From Symsagittifera roscoffensis (Eukaryota; Xenacoelomorpha; Acoela; Convolutidae), in contig NC_087063.1 of NCBI RefSeq assembly GCF_963678635.1, positions 11,880,368-11,944,367 of the forward strand: DNA of 64,000 nucleotides. Direction: 5' to 3'. This document shows positions 12,901 through 23,748 of the stretch, in pieces. The translations under genes were made by a program, and so were the position numbers. How positions within the stretch are numbered: the stretch's first letter is position 1; every line of letters starts with the position of its first letter. Below the pieces are notes generated by a model that worked only from the letters and a program-made list of their open reading frames with translations, was not told where the DNA came from and ran no database searches.

Positions 12901-15900
12901 TTACAAGACTTCAAATGTTAAACAGTGTATGCAATTCGAAATTTTCTCGATTTGTTCAAAATAGCAAAACATCGAAGATCCATCAGTTTATTTACCAGTT
13001 TCAGCAAAAGTTTTGAAAAACTGATTTATAAGCGAATTTTATACGTTTCCAATAAAAATAACATAACATTTTCTAGTCGGCTTGATTTTCAAAAGAATCA
13101 CTCATCTATCCATGCTATCACAAAAACATCCAGAAAAAATTCAAAAACAAATCGAGAAAAAACAATTGAGCTATCCCACTTTCATAGATCTAAAGAAAGG
13201 TTTGGTTACGGTTAGTCATCACATTTTTGATGATAAAAAGTTGGGCTTCCTCGGGAAAATCGGTAACTTGTTAAAAATTACTTCGAAAGGAGAAAACAAA
13301 ACATATATACTGAATACATCGCCCATAAATTTTCTGAAAAACAATAACCCAATACTCACTGTTGGATTCTGTCTCGTAAGTGAGCACAGGAAGCTTCGTC
13401 TCACTCCACTCCTTCTTAAGACCCCCTGGGAACTGAATATGATGATTGAACTGCAGCAGGGCGAAGAAGGACTCCTCGGGGTACTTGTAGGGTTCCAAGA
13501 ATTGCAGAAGGGTATCTGTCAAGTTCTGGTTCTCCTTGAGGAACATAACTGCGTCGTAAGGATACACCACGTGAGTTTGACTCTTGAATTTTTTCAAGCC
13601 GAAGGGAAGCTTTGATTCGGGGTAGCGATTGTGTTCGTCTAGGGACAAGGGACCTTAAAATTAGCAACACTTTTGAGTTTAATCTGTGTCATTGATAAAC
13701 TAGATAAAATAACAGCTAGTAAGCCATGCTCCGAAATTTGTACAATTACGTCAAAAATCCCTTGTCAATTACGTCAAAAAATAGCAATTAGGAATAAAAA
13801 CCAATAAAAATCAAATTGTCAGCCTTAAAACTGAATTAAACAAGGCCTAACAAAACTCTGTTTAACCAAAACATTTTTGAGCGTTAGAGTGACGAAGTAT
13901 TATCTGAACTTACCATCTACGAGACTGGATCCCTTCATTTTGTTGAGCACCGTGACCAGTTCCAGGTTAGTCATCAGGGGCAACTCCTCCCCTGTCAGAT
14001 TGATCAGATATTTCCACTTGTCAGAGAAGGCCAACAGCTCTATCATGCAGTTCAGTTCCCCCCTCACCTGAGAAGCGGAAGCGTACACGATGTCGGTCGG
14101 GTGACGCGGAATGATGACGTTCTCGGGAAAACACTTGGCGAGTTTAGAAACCTGTATAACAATGTATGACAACACAAGGGCCCAGCTTGATCGAGTAAAA
14201 CTTCGACTGATTCAGCGGAACACAATATCGATATTCGATGGAAGAATTTAGTCGAGAAATGCTCTTAACATCGAGTCGAGCAAAAGAGTCAAAAAGCGCA
14301 AATGCATAGTCAAACTGGCGGCTTTTAAACGCAGCTGAACACACGGTCCAAACGAAGTATTCAATATGGTATCAATTATCGCGGAAACTTCGCTTGTAAA
14401 TCTGAACACTATCAGATGATCCGATGTTCTATTTCAACGCATCCTCTAGTAGCGATAGCTAACAAAAAATTGTAAATCTAGAGATGTAAAAAACTATATT
14501 TCAGATTTTTTGAAATTTCAAGATGTACGCAAGCAATGCCTGTTTATGTAGCCGTGTTGTTTATTTTAAGTTGGGCATCACTTTAATGTCTGGAGCTAAC
14601 GAGTAGTTGGCTAAAAAAATCCATAATTTCAAATCGATTATGGAATTTTTTAGCCAACTACTCTAGCTCCAGACAACAAAGTGATGCCCAACTCAAAATA
14701 AACAACACGTCGACAGAAACAGGCATCGCGTACATCTTTAAAAGCTGAAATTTCAAAAAATCTGAAAAAAAAATTTATATCTTGACCTACGATTTTTCGC
14801 GTTAGCTTTCGCTACTAGAGGATGCGTTGAAAAATAACTTTTAGACGAGAAGTAGCACATTGGACATTCGTTCAAAACCAGCAATTAAAAAACTATTGCT
14901 AAAAAACAACACGGGATACAGAAAGAACGCAAACATGATCATTCTTATTTAAAAAATATGAACGCAAGACTCTTTGTTTATCAGGGCAAAGCCCTCGAAT
15001 TCCGACTGCCCTGTAAATGATCTCAAATAGGTTTTCCAGAGTGAATTGCAGTAAATGTTAATTTTGTTTCATTCGTTACTCACATGCCCATTATACTATA
15101 GTTCAGAGCAGTGGCGTGCGCAGAAATTTTTCTAGGGGGGCGGTTTTTCAAAAAAAAATGGAAATTTGCAAGACTTTTTATAGATCGACCAATTTGATTT
15201 TGCGAGCTCTCCGAAATTACTATAAGGACCCTTTTTTGTCAAAAATTTTCTGCGCCGCAGGCAAATTTCTCAAAAAAACGCAAAAAAGCTGTTTTTGGGC
15301 ACTCTTTGAAAAATGTTGATCAAAAAATTTTTGAGGTTGGTCAGCCGAAAATGGATGCCGTAAAGTCGTACCAAAGGGTGACCATTTCGAAAAATTTGCC
15401 AACCAGAGTTGAGGGGAGGGGGGGGGCGGTCGCCGACAACCCCCCCTCCCCCCTCGGCTCCCTACTGGTTCAGAGTCAAAATTTTAGCCAAACAGGGAAT
15501 TCAAGTGACCAATTAGCTTCCTTAGTTCAATTTAGAAACTTTTGAGTGCGGATAATTCGCCAAACTTAAATGACGCTCGTCATGCTTTCAGCTTCATAAT
15601 AAAAAAGCAAAGCGCGCATATTGTTTCAGAACATTGATATCAACAAAACTATATCAAACAAAAGATAAGCAATATTCAGCTGAATCAAGTAGTCGATAAA
15701 AATCAAGTAGTAGATTCTTTTTTCGATTAAAGAGTCGATTAAAAGATTTAAAAAAGGGTTGCACTGTCAACCAGGTAGTTTTTAAAACGCAGCTGAACAC
15801 AGGGTCCAAACAGAAAGCATTCAATATGATAACAAACTAACAAAAAGGATTATACGTGAAATAACTTTTCACCTCAGGGGAAGGCGATTTAGTTTTTGAG

Positions 15901-18900
15901 TTATACAAAGTTTAGTTGAATACTATTGTTTTGATTGCCGAAATTTGCATGTTTCCATCACCGTCTGGTTATTTTTGTGCGTAATCATATTGTAATTCCT
16001 AAACTGCACTTACCAAAGATCATGCGTTTGTTTGTAAACTGGTTTTTTCAGTTGTAGAGATTTTCTGCCTTGTTTTGGGTTTTTTATATGATCAACACAG
16101 AGGCGAAGCGGAGCTTTGCACCACTCGCGATCAAACAACCATAAAAAACATAAGAATTCAAAAATGGAAAACGTAAAAAAAACTAGTTCTACTAAAAATT
16201 AAATTTTCATATAACTCGATAAAAAGTTCTATCTAGGCTAACATGGCAGAAATTTGAATAATAAATTAGCAACGGAACAAAGCTAACGAAGAGGAAACAA
16301 AGCCGACAATTTATGAGCAGACACAAGTTGAGCAGGAAAAAATAAAATTTTATCGAAAATCTTTACAGTTTTCAGTCCCACCTGAGACTAGAATGAACAA
16401 CACTTGAAATTTTAGCTGCAAGAGAAGTTGCCTATAACGCAAGAAAAGAAAAATCAGTGATGTGGCAACTACGACGACAATATTTGAGCAGACACCTGTT
16501 GCGCCGGAAAAAAACTATTTAAGAAAATTAGTCCACCTCCCTAAACCTACAAAGAACGTCACTTGCACTTGCAATGAAAGTTTCTTACAGGGAAAACAAG
16601 ATGTGCGATATTGCAACTAAGCCGACAAAACTTTAGCAGAAAAACTGAAGTCCATCAACTCAATTTTTAGTGAAGTTTTTTTTTCAATTGCATTCATACC
16701 ATGAAAATAAACAAGGTTCGACTGAGAGTCGAACCCCTGGCCATAAGGTAAAATGGCGACTGCGTTAGCTCTGGGCCAATTGGGAAGGAACCTGCAGGTC
16801 TTGAATGTTCATTAAAAAGCAAATTAAAAAAATTAAAACAAGTGTAATAATACCTGAGTTTGTTGAAATGGAATTTTGCCCTTGGCACAACGCAAAATAA
16901 GTGTATCATTCTATAAAACAAACCGAAACCGTTCAATCGAAAAAAAAGAAATTGTTAAAAATCAGACTTGGTTAAATGACAAGTTGCAAACTTTCAATAT
17001 CCGTTTCATAATCAAAATATTACTCATGCTAAAAAAAACAGCACCAAAAAAAGTTCACAAAAAACGAGAAATTAACCGAAGGAAAACAGGCGGAAAACTA
17101 CGAGTCCGTAAAAAAAATTCAAAAATTTTTTCAGGAAAATTTTTTGGAATGTTTTAACATCGGAAAGTGACTACACCTATTGACTACCTAAATGAAGGTA
17201 GTTTTAGTTAATTTTTCAAGAAATTGAGCATGTCTCAAATTCATCATTCCTATACATTTGACCATTCTGTGCCTACGGAAAAAAATCTAGAACCCGATTG
17301 CAATACCCTTGCTTATTGCAAAGGTAAAAATAACAACATAGCAAATAGATTTTGCTCATGGTAGATGCCACTGACAGTTTGGTGCCTTGTTTTATTTTCT
17401 CTCAAGCCGAACCAAAATGAAAAAGTTAAGTTCTTACAAAACTTGGTTATGGGTTTCTGACTTGAAATTAAAACCACAATTATTACACACACGAAGCAGA
17501 TTTTCGACCAATTGCGATACCACGCAGATAAAAAACTGCAAGCAAGCAGACAGAAGATGAAAACATAAATCACAAAATCAAAAAAAAAGATCATAGTAAA
17601 TACATCTACAAAACGCTAGTTATTTCTTTTCAAAAACACAAATATTTTCTTTTAAAAAACAAAAAACTAAGTCACTAAGAAAATTATCCTTGTTACAAGA
17701 AAGCCTATTGCAATCGGGTACTAGACTTTTTGCCTGCAAATAAATTTGTTCACAGAAGAGTCAATTTAGTGCAAATGGTAAATATGTCTTCTGACACGCT
17801 CAATTTCTTGAAAACTCAAAATAAACTACAATTATTTAAATAGTAGTTAGCTGAAGTCCGTTCGAGGCTGTAATTATTTTTTTCAAAATTTTTTTTTGGT
17901 TCGTGGTTTTCGTCCTAATTTCTAGCGGTTTACTTTTCCTTTTTTGAACGCCTTTTTTATTTAGTATGGTAGGATTTTCGGCCTATTTTCTAGATCACGG
18001 GCATTGTTCCAGTTTGAGCAGTTTTTTCACAATAACTGAAAGTTTAATAATTCGTAAATATGCCAAGTCTGATTTTGGGAAATTTTTTCAAAAAATGTTT
18101 GAACAGAATGGATGGGTCGTAAGAACTTTTGAAACCTAATGAATTTTTTATGACAACAGTTTCGTTTTTAGTTTAACAGGCTTCGAACCAAAAATTGTTG
18201 CCGCTGGGTTAATGAGTTTCACTTCCTTTTAAGGCTGTTTACGAACTTCATCCTATAAAAACAAGACGTTTTTGTAGCTGTATCGCTCACTATCAAGTAG
18301 TCTAATGCGTCTTTTGCATCGCAAGTGTTGCTACGCTCCGCTTCGCCCTCACTTAAATTATAAGCTGTCATCAAAAAATGTAAAGTGAAAAAGAAACTCT
18401 GCAAAATTTCCGAGTGGGCCGCCAACAATCTAATAAGACCGGAAAATTTTGAGACGCTATTGTTACACGTACTGTCAACTTCAAAAGACCATCAATTGGA
18501 TTTGAGTCAAAGAAAGTTGTAATCAAAAACTTTTTTCGCGCTAACTGGTCCAACATAGTTTGTAACGGAAAAATTTGTGATGGCAATCGATGTCAAAACT
18601 TCAACAGCTTCTAGCAGTTTCACTTGCAATGAACTTATTTAAAACATTTGGAGATCATTTGATCATTTGAGCTTAGCACAACGACCCGATGCGTTTTGTT
18701 GCGACTTCTCGGGACCCAGAAAACCAAACAGACTGTGTAATTTTACTTACATGATTTTTGAATTAAGCTTCATTCAATATGGTTTGTTTAAATTGCAAAT
18801 TTCGTGTGCAATATGAAATTAATATAGAAAAAAAATTAATTGAATATGAAATCAATCACCAACAAAAAGAATAGTTTCAAGTGTTATGCTGGGAAAATTA

Positions 18901-21142
18901 TGAGCAGATAATAAAACAGTCAATAATTACACGCGAAGCTGCACTTTTCAAAAACAAGCAAAAAACGCAAAGAAGTAGCTATAAAGATGTCAAAAAAAGC
19001 CAAGAGAGTTGGAAAAGGTCAATCAACACAGAGACATGTGCATTTAAAAATCTTCGAATTTCAAGAACGACCTATAATGGACAATATTTTACAGAGTTTA
19101 ACACTATTTGAAAAAACTGCGGTAAAAGATGAATTTTGATTTCGCTGGGAAACCTGAAAACGTAAGTCCACTTTCGAAATTGAAAGTTGATCACGTTATT
19201 AGACACCTTTACACTTTTTCTAATGGATAGTGGAGTGCAACTTCCTTTTACACAGAGGCGGAGCTGCGCTTTGCAAACACTAGCGAGACCACGACAAAAA
19301 GCAGCACTATAAAGTGCAATATAAAAAGTTGAAATAAGCCTCAAATTAGTAAAAATTCGTCAACGTCTCTGAATCGCTCTGCGACCTGCAGATAATAAGT
19401 CTAACCACTCAACCACGGACGCTTAATTAACCACAATTAATAGCCACACATAAAGCAGAGAACAGGTGCTATGAAATTTCCAATGTTACAGATCGTGGTT
19501 GTAGCAAAAGTGCCACCAAATAAGTGAAAACTTTTAATGAACACTTTTATTTGCGAGTTAGGTTAGAAAAATGAAGGTTTGTACAATTAAACTACGCTGC
19601 TCGCTGGTCTAATAAACAGAAACTAACTGAACTTAAAAAGAAATCAAACGTCAATACCCGAAAAATCAAACTTGAGCGTGAACAATTTTTTACGATCATT
19701 GAGGCAAGAAAAGCTTTGAGTTTTGAAAACTAAATGAACTCAAGGGATTTGAACTTCAATCCTTGCGACCCTACGTATTAAAACTGACGGCCTTACAGAC
19801 TTGTTCCACAGTACTTTACAGAAGCCACACATTAATCACTAATAAATTGAAGCATACTGCCATTGAACTTGCAATACTATATGCAACAAAAATGCCACCA
19901 AAATTATCTGCAAGTTAGGTTAAGTTAGAAAACAGCGAATTCGTGAAATGACACTGCGTTAGATAGCCTGCTGGTATGATAACGTAAGGTAATCCATGAT
20001 GTATCATATTAAACCCTTGAAGACATTTAAAAACGGGAATATTTAAAAACGGGAATATTAAAGTAGCGAAAGAAACCAATTTCAAAATATTGGATTCAAG
20101 TCCAACTTCGATCGACTAAAGCGAGCGAGCAGCCGTGCAGTATGAGAGTAAAACTTGTTTCTAAAAGTTCTTTCAAAAATAAAAACTGAAAACAAATTTT
20201 CTGTAAAAATTTGAAATATTTGGAATCATTTGTATTTTTATTTTCCATGTTCGGCTTAAGACACAAAACTGCACAAAATGCTCACATTGACTATTTTTTG
20301 ATAATTGCGCCAGTAATTTTTTCGAATACATTATTATCTTAACATTGTCGTAGATAACGTATTTCAGAGCTCAGCCAGAAATATGCTATTGATTCGTAAT
20401 GGTCCAATTAAAACAGCATAAATAATGAGATGTAAGCGCGACAGTACTTACCAAGCTTTTGAACTGTTCGCTAGAGGAGTTGTCTACGTGGATGCAATAA
20501 AAGTTTTGTCTCCTGTAAAGCGCCAACAACATCTGTTCAAGCTGATCGAACTCGTGGTAAACTAGCAAACTAAACGCAATGGGAAAGTTCTCTTCAAACT
20601 CGGTAACTGGTTCCGTGTTGTAAAAATGTAACCTTCTAGTAAAGTAATCGTCACAATTATCCAACATATTTCTCGGGAGGTACTCCAACGCGTGACCTTT
20701 TTTGAGACTTTTCGCTATTGCATCACCCATAAATTCGACACTGATTAATTATTTTCTGTATTCACTACATACAACTAACCTGATATATCTATTATGTAAA
20801 ATGGAGGGAGGGGTATTCGAACCAGCGAAAAGACCCACCTTTTCTGTTAATAGAGCTGTTGATCTGAATATCTGTTGCTTGTCCATTCCATAATTTCTCG
20901 CAATGATCATAAATAGCCTCTAGTTTGTTGGTCTCTTTTTTCTGTATTTGATGTAGCGTCGGAAATGTATCCAGATATTCTTGGAAAATTGGCCTGTAAA
21001 AATCTGCTTTCTTCAGCGATTCTATGTTGTATGAAGTCCGCGGGTAACAAAAACTCAGTAAAATATTTAGAGACAGAATCAGAGAAAGTAAAATAAAAAC
21101 AATTCTTAAATGCTTCCAGGACCAGGCATTAATAGTCGGCAT
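6641..21142 (-). CDS. Core-2/I-branching type beta-1,6-N-acetylglucosaminyltransferase (GT14), five exons
   Basis: The spliced protein of about 463 residues is a type II Golgi enzyme that would transfer GlcNAc in beta-1,6 linkage to branch O-glycans or poly-lactosamine. Exon 1 gives a short cytoplasmic tail and a hydrophobic signal anchor (about residues 12-31). Exon 2 has the family block FPIAFSLLVYHEF followed by YCIHVD. Exon 3 has WKYLINLTGEELPLMTNLE, the near-diagnostic core of the GCNT family. Exon 4 has a YPEESFF segment at the place of the catalytic Glu region. Exon 5 supplies the C-terminal part and the stop. All junctions have GT donors and AG acceptors and phases agree; total coding length is 1392 nt if exon 2 starts at 20714. 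Human GCNT1 is 428 residues, so this copy is full length. The introns are 0.12, 6.3, 0.28 and 6.4 kb, the large ones filled with repeats. Which GCNT subtype it is cannot be told. Confidence 0.88.
6949..8649. other. Intron 4 (proximal part), no gene seen
   Basis: This is AT-rich intronic sequence between exon 5 and the tandem array. Neither strand has a convincing reading frame. I see no clear repeat copies shared with other parts of the window. Confidence 0.5.
8650..11888. repeat. Tandem array, six units of about 544 bp
   Basis: Units start near 8650, 9184, 9728, 10272, 10816 and 11351 with TGTTCCGA(A/C)TTTCGATACG and end with the hairpin motif CAGGGCTTCGCCCTG followed by ATACGAGCAGTCTTG. 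Internal units are nearly identical at 544 bp; the fifth is 535 bp because a 9-bp duplication (GGCCATTTT) is missing. The first and last units are more divergent, as expected for an array homogenised in its centre. Five identical 63-codon frames on the minus strand simply reflect the repeat and are not genes. The array lies in intron 4 of the GT14 gene. Confidence 0.92.
11889..12924. other. Intron 4 (middle), no gene seen
   Basis: No recognisable coding sequence. Part of it could be the decayed upstream portion of the LINE relic that follows, but I could not align it. Confidence 0.4.
12925..13318 (+). pseudogene. LINE reverse-transcriptase relic
   Basis: Two overlapping frames carry non-LTR reverse-transcriptase blocks in order: SISLFTSFSKSFEKLIYKR (block 'RPISLLS..SKIFEKLI'), then FQKNHSSIHAI, then TFIDLKKGLVTVSHH (family 'LDLSKAFDTVDH'). 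The order and spacing fit jockey/CR1-type LINEs. Frame breaks and loss of the catalytic Asp context make it non-functional. It lies antisense to the GT14 gene and ends beside exon 4. Confidence 0.75.
13360..13638 (-). CDS. GT14 gene, exon 4
   Basis: The acceptor CCCTAG completes the Asp codon begun in exon 3. The exon continues through SQTHVVYPYDAVMFL and the YPEESFFALLQFN segment that corresponds to the catalytic Glu region of the family. The donor CAACA|GTGAGT is in phase 1. Confidence 0.88.
13914..14151 (-). CDS. GT14 gene, exon 3
   Basis: It encodes the most conserved family block (KWKYLINLTGEELPLMTNLE). The acceptor is TTATACAG and the donor GATG|GTAAGT, entering in phase 0 and leaving in phase 1, which matches its neighbours exactly. 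Confidence 0.9.
14430..14836. repeat. Foldback element with arms of about 200 bp
   Basis: The left arm (from 14433, TTCAACGCATCCTCTAGTAG) is matched in reverse by the right arm ending near 14831 (CTACTAGAGGATGCGTTGAA). The arms converge on a short centre near 14632, flanked by GAGTAGTTGGCTAAAAAA and its complement. Mismatches are few. The element sits in intron 2 of the GT14 gene, just upstream of exon 3, and would form a long RNA hairpin in the pre-mRNA. Confidence 0.85.
14967..15010 (+). repeat. Dispersed hairpin junction motif, copy 3
   Basis: AAGACTCTTTGTTTAT, then the CAGGGC/GCCCTC stem-loop, then TTCCGACTGCC. This is the same terminus-like motif as at 1472-1513 and 4838-4880, slightly diverged. 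Confidence 0.65.
15109..15475 (+). repeat. Dispersed repeat family R, copy 1
   Basis: It begins CAGTGGCGTGCGCAG and runs through a G-rich 'ctaggggggg' phrase, 'tctgcgccgcaggcaaattt' and 'ttttgggcactctttg', to a C-rich tail. Related copies are at 23113-23404 plus 31093-31170 (split by element 1) and 32300-32640. It is non-coding, probably a short non-autonomous element. Confidence 0.7.
16085..16805 (-). repeat. SINE-like composite repeat with tRNA-like head
   Basis: On the minus strand a tRNA-like head (A box near 16790, B box GGGGTTCGACTC near 16735) is followed by modules with repeated 'gagcagacac' phrases and ends at the hairpin-rich GCAAAGCTCCGCTTCGCCTC near 16090. It has the same architecture as 2040-3050. 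It is not a tRNA gene: the cloverleaf is not intact. Confidence 0.6.
17165..17870. repeat. Foldback element with arms of about 150 bp
   Basis: The left arm (17200-17325) contains TTTCAAGAAATTGAGCATGTC, 'ttgaccattctgtg' and 'acccgattgcaata'. The right arm (17700-17830) has the same words in reverse complement, in the right order. A further arm-like copy is at 5735-5840. The AT-rich middle has no recognisable ORF, so this looks like a non-autonomous DNA element. Confidence 0.7.
17871..19249. other. Intron 2 stretch, no gene seen
   Basis: No coding region is supported. At 18316-18352 there is one plus-strand copy of the SINE tail (CGCAAGTGTTGCTACGCTCC followed by GCTTCGCC). Confidence 0.45.
19250..19436 (-). 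repeat. tRNA-derived SINE, short form
   Basis: The minus-strand head reads CCGTGGTTGAGTGGTTAGAC (A box) followed by a B-box-like CAGGTCGCAGAGCGATTC. A body of about 120 bp follows, ending in the tail hairpin 'gctagtgtttgcaaagcgc' near 19255-19280. The copy at 38862-39037 aligns along its whole length. Confidence 0.7.
19740..19815 (-). repeat. tRNA-like pseudogene or SINE head
   Basis: On the minus strand GTGGAACAAGTCTGTAAGG is followed about 40 bases later by an AAGTTCAAATCCC B box. The spacing fits a Pol III internal promoter, but no full acceptor stem is visible, so I do not call a functional tRNA. Confidence 0.45.
19816..20451. other. Intron 2, no gene seen
   Basis: AT-rich intronic sequence with a small direct duplication ('aaaaacgggaatatt') at about 20028-20060. 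Nothing else stands out. Confidence 0.45.
20452..20714 (-). CDS. GT14 gene, exon 2
   Basis: It encodes the start of the GT14 catalytic domain (FPIAFSLLVYHEF, QNFYCIHVD). The donor is a good GTAAGT in phase 0. Two acceptors are possible. The AG before 20714 keeps frame with exon 1. The more pyrimidine-rich context before 20740 would break frame unless exon 1 uses another donor. The upper boundary is therefore uncertain by 26 bases. Confidence 0.75.
20839..21142 (-). CDS. GT14 gene, exon 1 (signal anchor and stem)
   Basis: The ATG at 21142-21140 opens a 101-codon exon with a hydrophobic segment (HLRIVFILLSLILSLNILL) typical of a type II anchor, then a charged stem. The donor AAAAG|GTGGGT leaves one base (phase 1). 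Upstream sequence has no better start. Confidence 0.8.
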
Positions 21143-23112
21143 AGTGTAAACAATGGTTGGATTTAATAAAAAGCGAAATTATTATATCATCATCACATTT
21201 TCGTCTTCTATAAGAGTCTTTGGGTTTATATAAGTTTGGACAAAATTTAACGCAAATCAGGTTTCTGTTCTCTGAAACTCCTCTTTTCAAACATCATTAG
21301 GGACAACAATTACTACCAATTTCAATAAAAAATTTTACATCAACCGGCAGCAAATGATCTGAGCTACATTTAAAAAAAGTGTCAATTTTGTTTTCACCGA
21401 CTTGTCAGTTGATTTCTGGTCTGAAAATGCCAGTCATCACCGTCTGCAGTTAGTTTACCCGAATGCGCAAAAAGTTTCAGTAAAGGTGAGTTAAAAAAAT
21501 ATCACACCTTTTGAACGCATTTCCATGCCCAGTTTCTTTCTAAATACATAAAAAAACTATTTCGTCGACTTAATATTTATTTTTTACTTACTGAAGATGG
21601 CGAAAAATAGCATTAACAGACCCGAAATAAACTGCTAAGTCCTTAAAACCAAAAATCGATAATTTGATAGAAGTTAGCTCAGCATATTTGCTGTCGGCCT
21701 ATGTAAATTTTTTATGGAAATTGGTAGCAATTGCTGTCCAAAAATATTTTCGAAAAAAGGCACTTCAAAGAATAAAAACTTGAAACTTGATGTTGCTTTT
21801 AATTTTGTCCGCCAGTGTATTTATTCTATTACACAGTATAGTTTTTTGTCAAAACAATCGCACGAATTTTGAATTATCTTCGTTAATTATCTTCAGCAGT
21901 GTACAATTCATGACACATGTACAACTTCAATTTAAAACTGAGCTATCTAATCTGTCAATCAGGTGTAAAATAATTTTAATTTAAAAGCATAAAAACAATA
22001 CATCAAGTCTCAATACATCAAGTTTACAGATTGAAAATCATTCAATGAACAAATATGGTTGGTAATGCTGAAGAAGCGAGTCAATGGCCGATCGATTATA
22101 GCACTATCTTAGAAACGCTTTGTGATTTAGAAAATATTATATGGAACGAGCTGTTTTTCTAACAGTTTTTAATCATTATGAGTATTTTAAAATCCAGTTG
22201 CAACCCACTAATCTTCAAAAAGCACCACAAAAAATTCAAACTTAACGTTGCATTTAGGGGTTCAGAAAGGAATGTTCAGTCTGATCTCGAGGAAGGTTGA
22301 CCCACCCAGAGAATTCGAATCTTTATCCGCCCAGTGTTCCAATCTTGGGTACTACTTGCTAGCGACTTTTTTAAATGTTTCTAATCATTTGAAGGCAAAA
22401 CGCGCGCAACGGCAGCTGAGTGTATCACACATACACACATGTTATTGAAATAAAACTAAAATTTTTTGAATGATTTCCTTATTTCTGGTGTTAAATTATA
22501 TGGGACCAGTAACCGCGCGAAATCAATGACACCCAAACATTGTATGGCTTTTTTGTGAATTAACTTGGTATAATTATTTAGAAAGTATGGAAAATTTATA
22601 TTTCCATTTTTTTCTTTTAAAATTCAGCTTGTCATCGTTATGTGCTCGGGTAGACTCTCGATAGGTGTGTATTGTACCTTTAGTCTATCCTCTCCACTCT
22701 GGTAATTTGTAAAACAATTAATTTGAGTTTCCTCACAAAAATGTTTAGATTTTACTGTTGTATCTGTTATTATACGATTATGATTATGGAGAAATAAATT
22801 CTTTTTTTTTTCATTCTTACATACCCATTTAGAAGAAATCATTAGTGAAAAAGCATTAAGTTGAGTTTGAACAAATTTCAAGACTGGTCTGGAAAAAAAG
22901 CACAAAATTTTACATCGTTCTTTAAATTTTAATCACGGAAAAACCTTGCAGTGAACTGCGCGCCTGAAAATGAAAACATAGCCAACAGACAGTTGAAAAA
23001 GAGTCAATGAACGCAAGTAAACAGAAGAAAAATTGCTTTCATATTCAAAAATAAGACTTGCTTTTTGAAAAATCTCAACTGTCCAATTTGGAAGAAAAAG
23101 TAGATGACCTCA
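21143..23112. other. Upstream flank of the GT14 gene
   Basis: No further exon is evident. This stretch should contain the GT14 promoter, but no clear core element can be singled out. Minus-strand 22370-22295 resembles a SINE head (TAGCAAGTAGTACC, then AGATTCGAATTC). Confidence 0.4.
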
Positions 23113-23404
23113 AACAGAGGCGGAGCTAGGATTTTCTCGAGGAGGGGGGTTGAACTTTTTTTAGGTCGACCAATATGATTTTTCGAGCTCTCCCATAGCA
23201 CTGTTTTGTCCCTATTCTCACCAAGTTTTCTGCGCAGCAGGCAAAATATTGAAAAAACAGGCCGAAAAAAGCGTTTTTAGACACTTTTTGGAAAACTTTG
23301 ACCAAAAAAGCGCGTTGTTTCGGCGCGCGCTCCCCCCTCAAAATTGGTATATATTGGCGCCAAAGGGTCCATCACCAAAAATGGATATTGGAAAATAGTA
23401 CAAA
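23113..23404 (+). repeat. Repeat family R, copy 2 (left part, split by element 1)
   Basis: It aligns with 15109-15475 and 32300-32640 ('ggcggagctaggattttctc', 'tttctgcgcagcaggcaaa', 'ggcgccaaagggtcc'). It is interrupted at 23404 by the LTR element and resumes at 31093-31170 with ACCCTTTGGGTCGGCAGG, which follows directly in the uninterrupted copy at 32590. Confidence 0.8.
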
Positions 23405-23409
23405 GGGAG
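23405..23409. repeat. Target-site duplication GGGAG (left)
   Basis: GGGAG sits immediately before the 5' LTR and again at 31088-31092 after the 3' LTR. Five bases is the usual length for Ty3/gypsy integration. Confidence 0.88.
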
Positions 23410-23748
23410 TGTAAAATGTATTATTAATGTTTGAACGTTTAACCTCTGAGCTATACTGATCGTTGACCTTCACGTTATTAATTTATATACACCTGCCAAA
23501 AGCGCAACGGCTTTTGGTAGATTTGGATTTTTGTTCACTATCTTTTGTGATATGCAACAAATCAACAGAAAACTAATTCAGTCTTTTTAACCTCTTTTAC
23601 TTTAGTTAGCTATCACCGTCTTTTATTTAGTCTTAAATAAAAGCCTACAATTTCTTGTAGGAATCTTACCCAACCTTAGACTTAATCTAGTCTTAGTTTA
23701 AGTTACCCACTCTTAATCAACCACGAGTGTTATCCTAATTTTTTAACA
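23410..23748 (+). repeat. Element 1 5' LTR
   Basis: It starts TGTAAAATG and ends TTAACA. It holds an AATAAA at 23636-23641 followed directly by a 7-bp hairpin (CCTACAA/TTGTAGG, 23644-23661), and an 11-bp stem (23493-23520) around CCAAAAGC/GCTTTTGG. It matches 30750-31087 base for base except at about ten positions. Confidence 0.92.

Noticed and set aside
16720-16800. Possible tRNA gene on the minus strand
   Set aside because: A and B boxes are present but no cloverleaf with 7-bp acceptor stem forms, and the same head recurs with SINE bodies.
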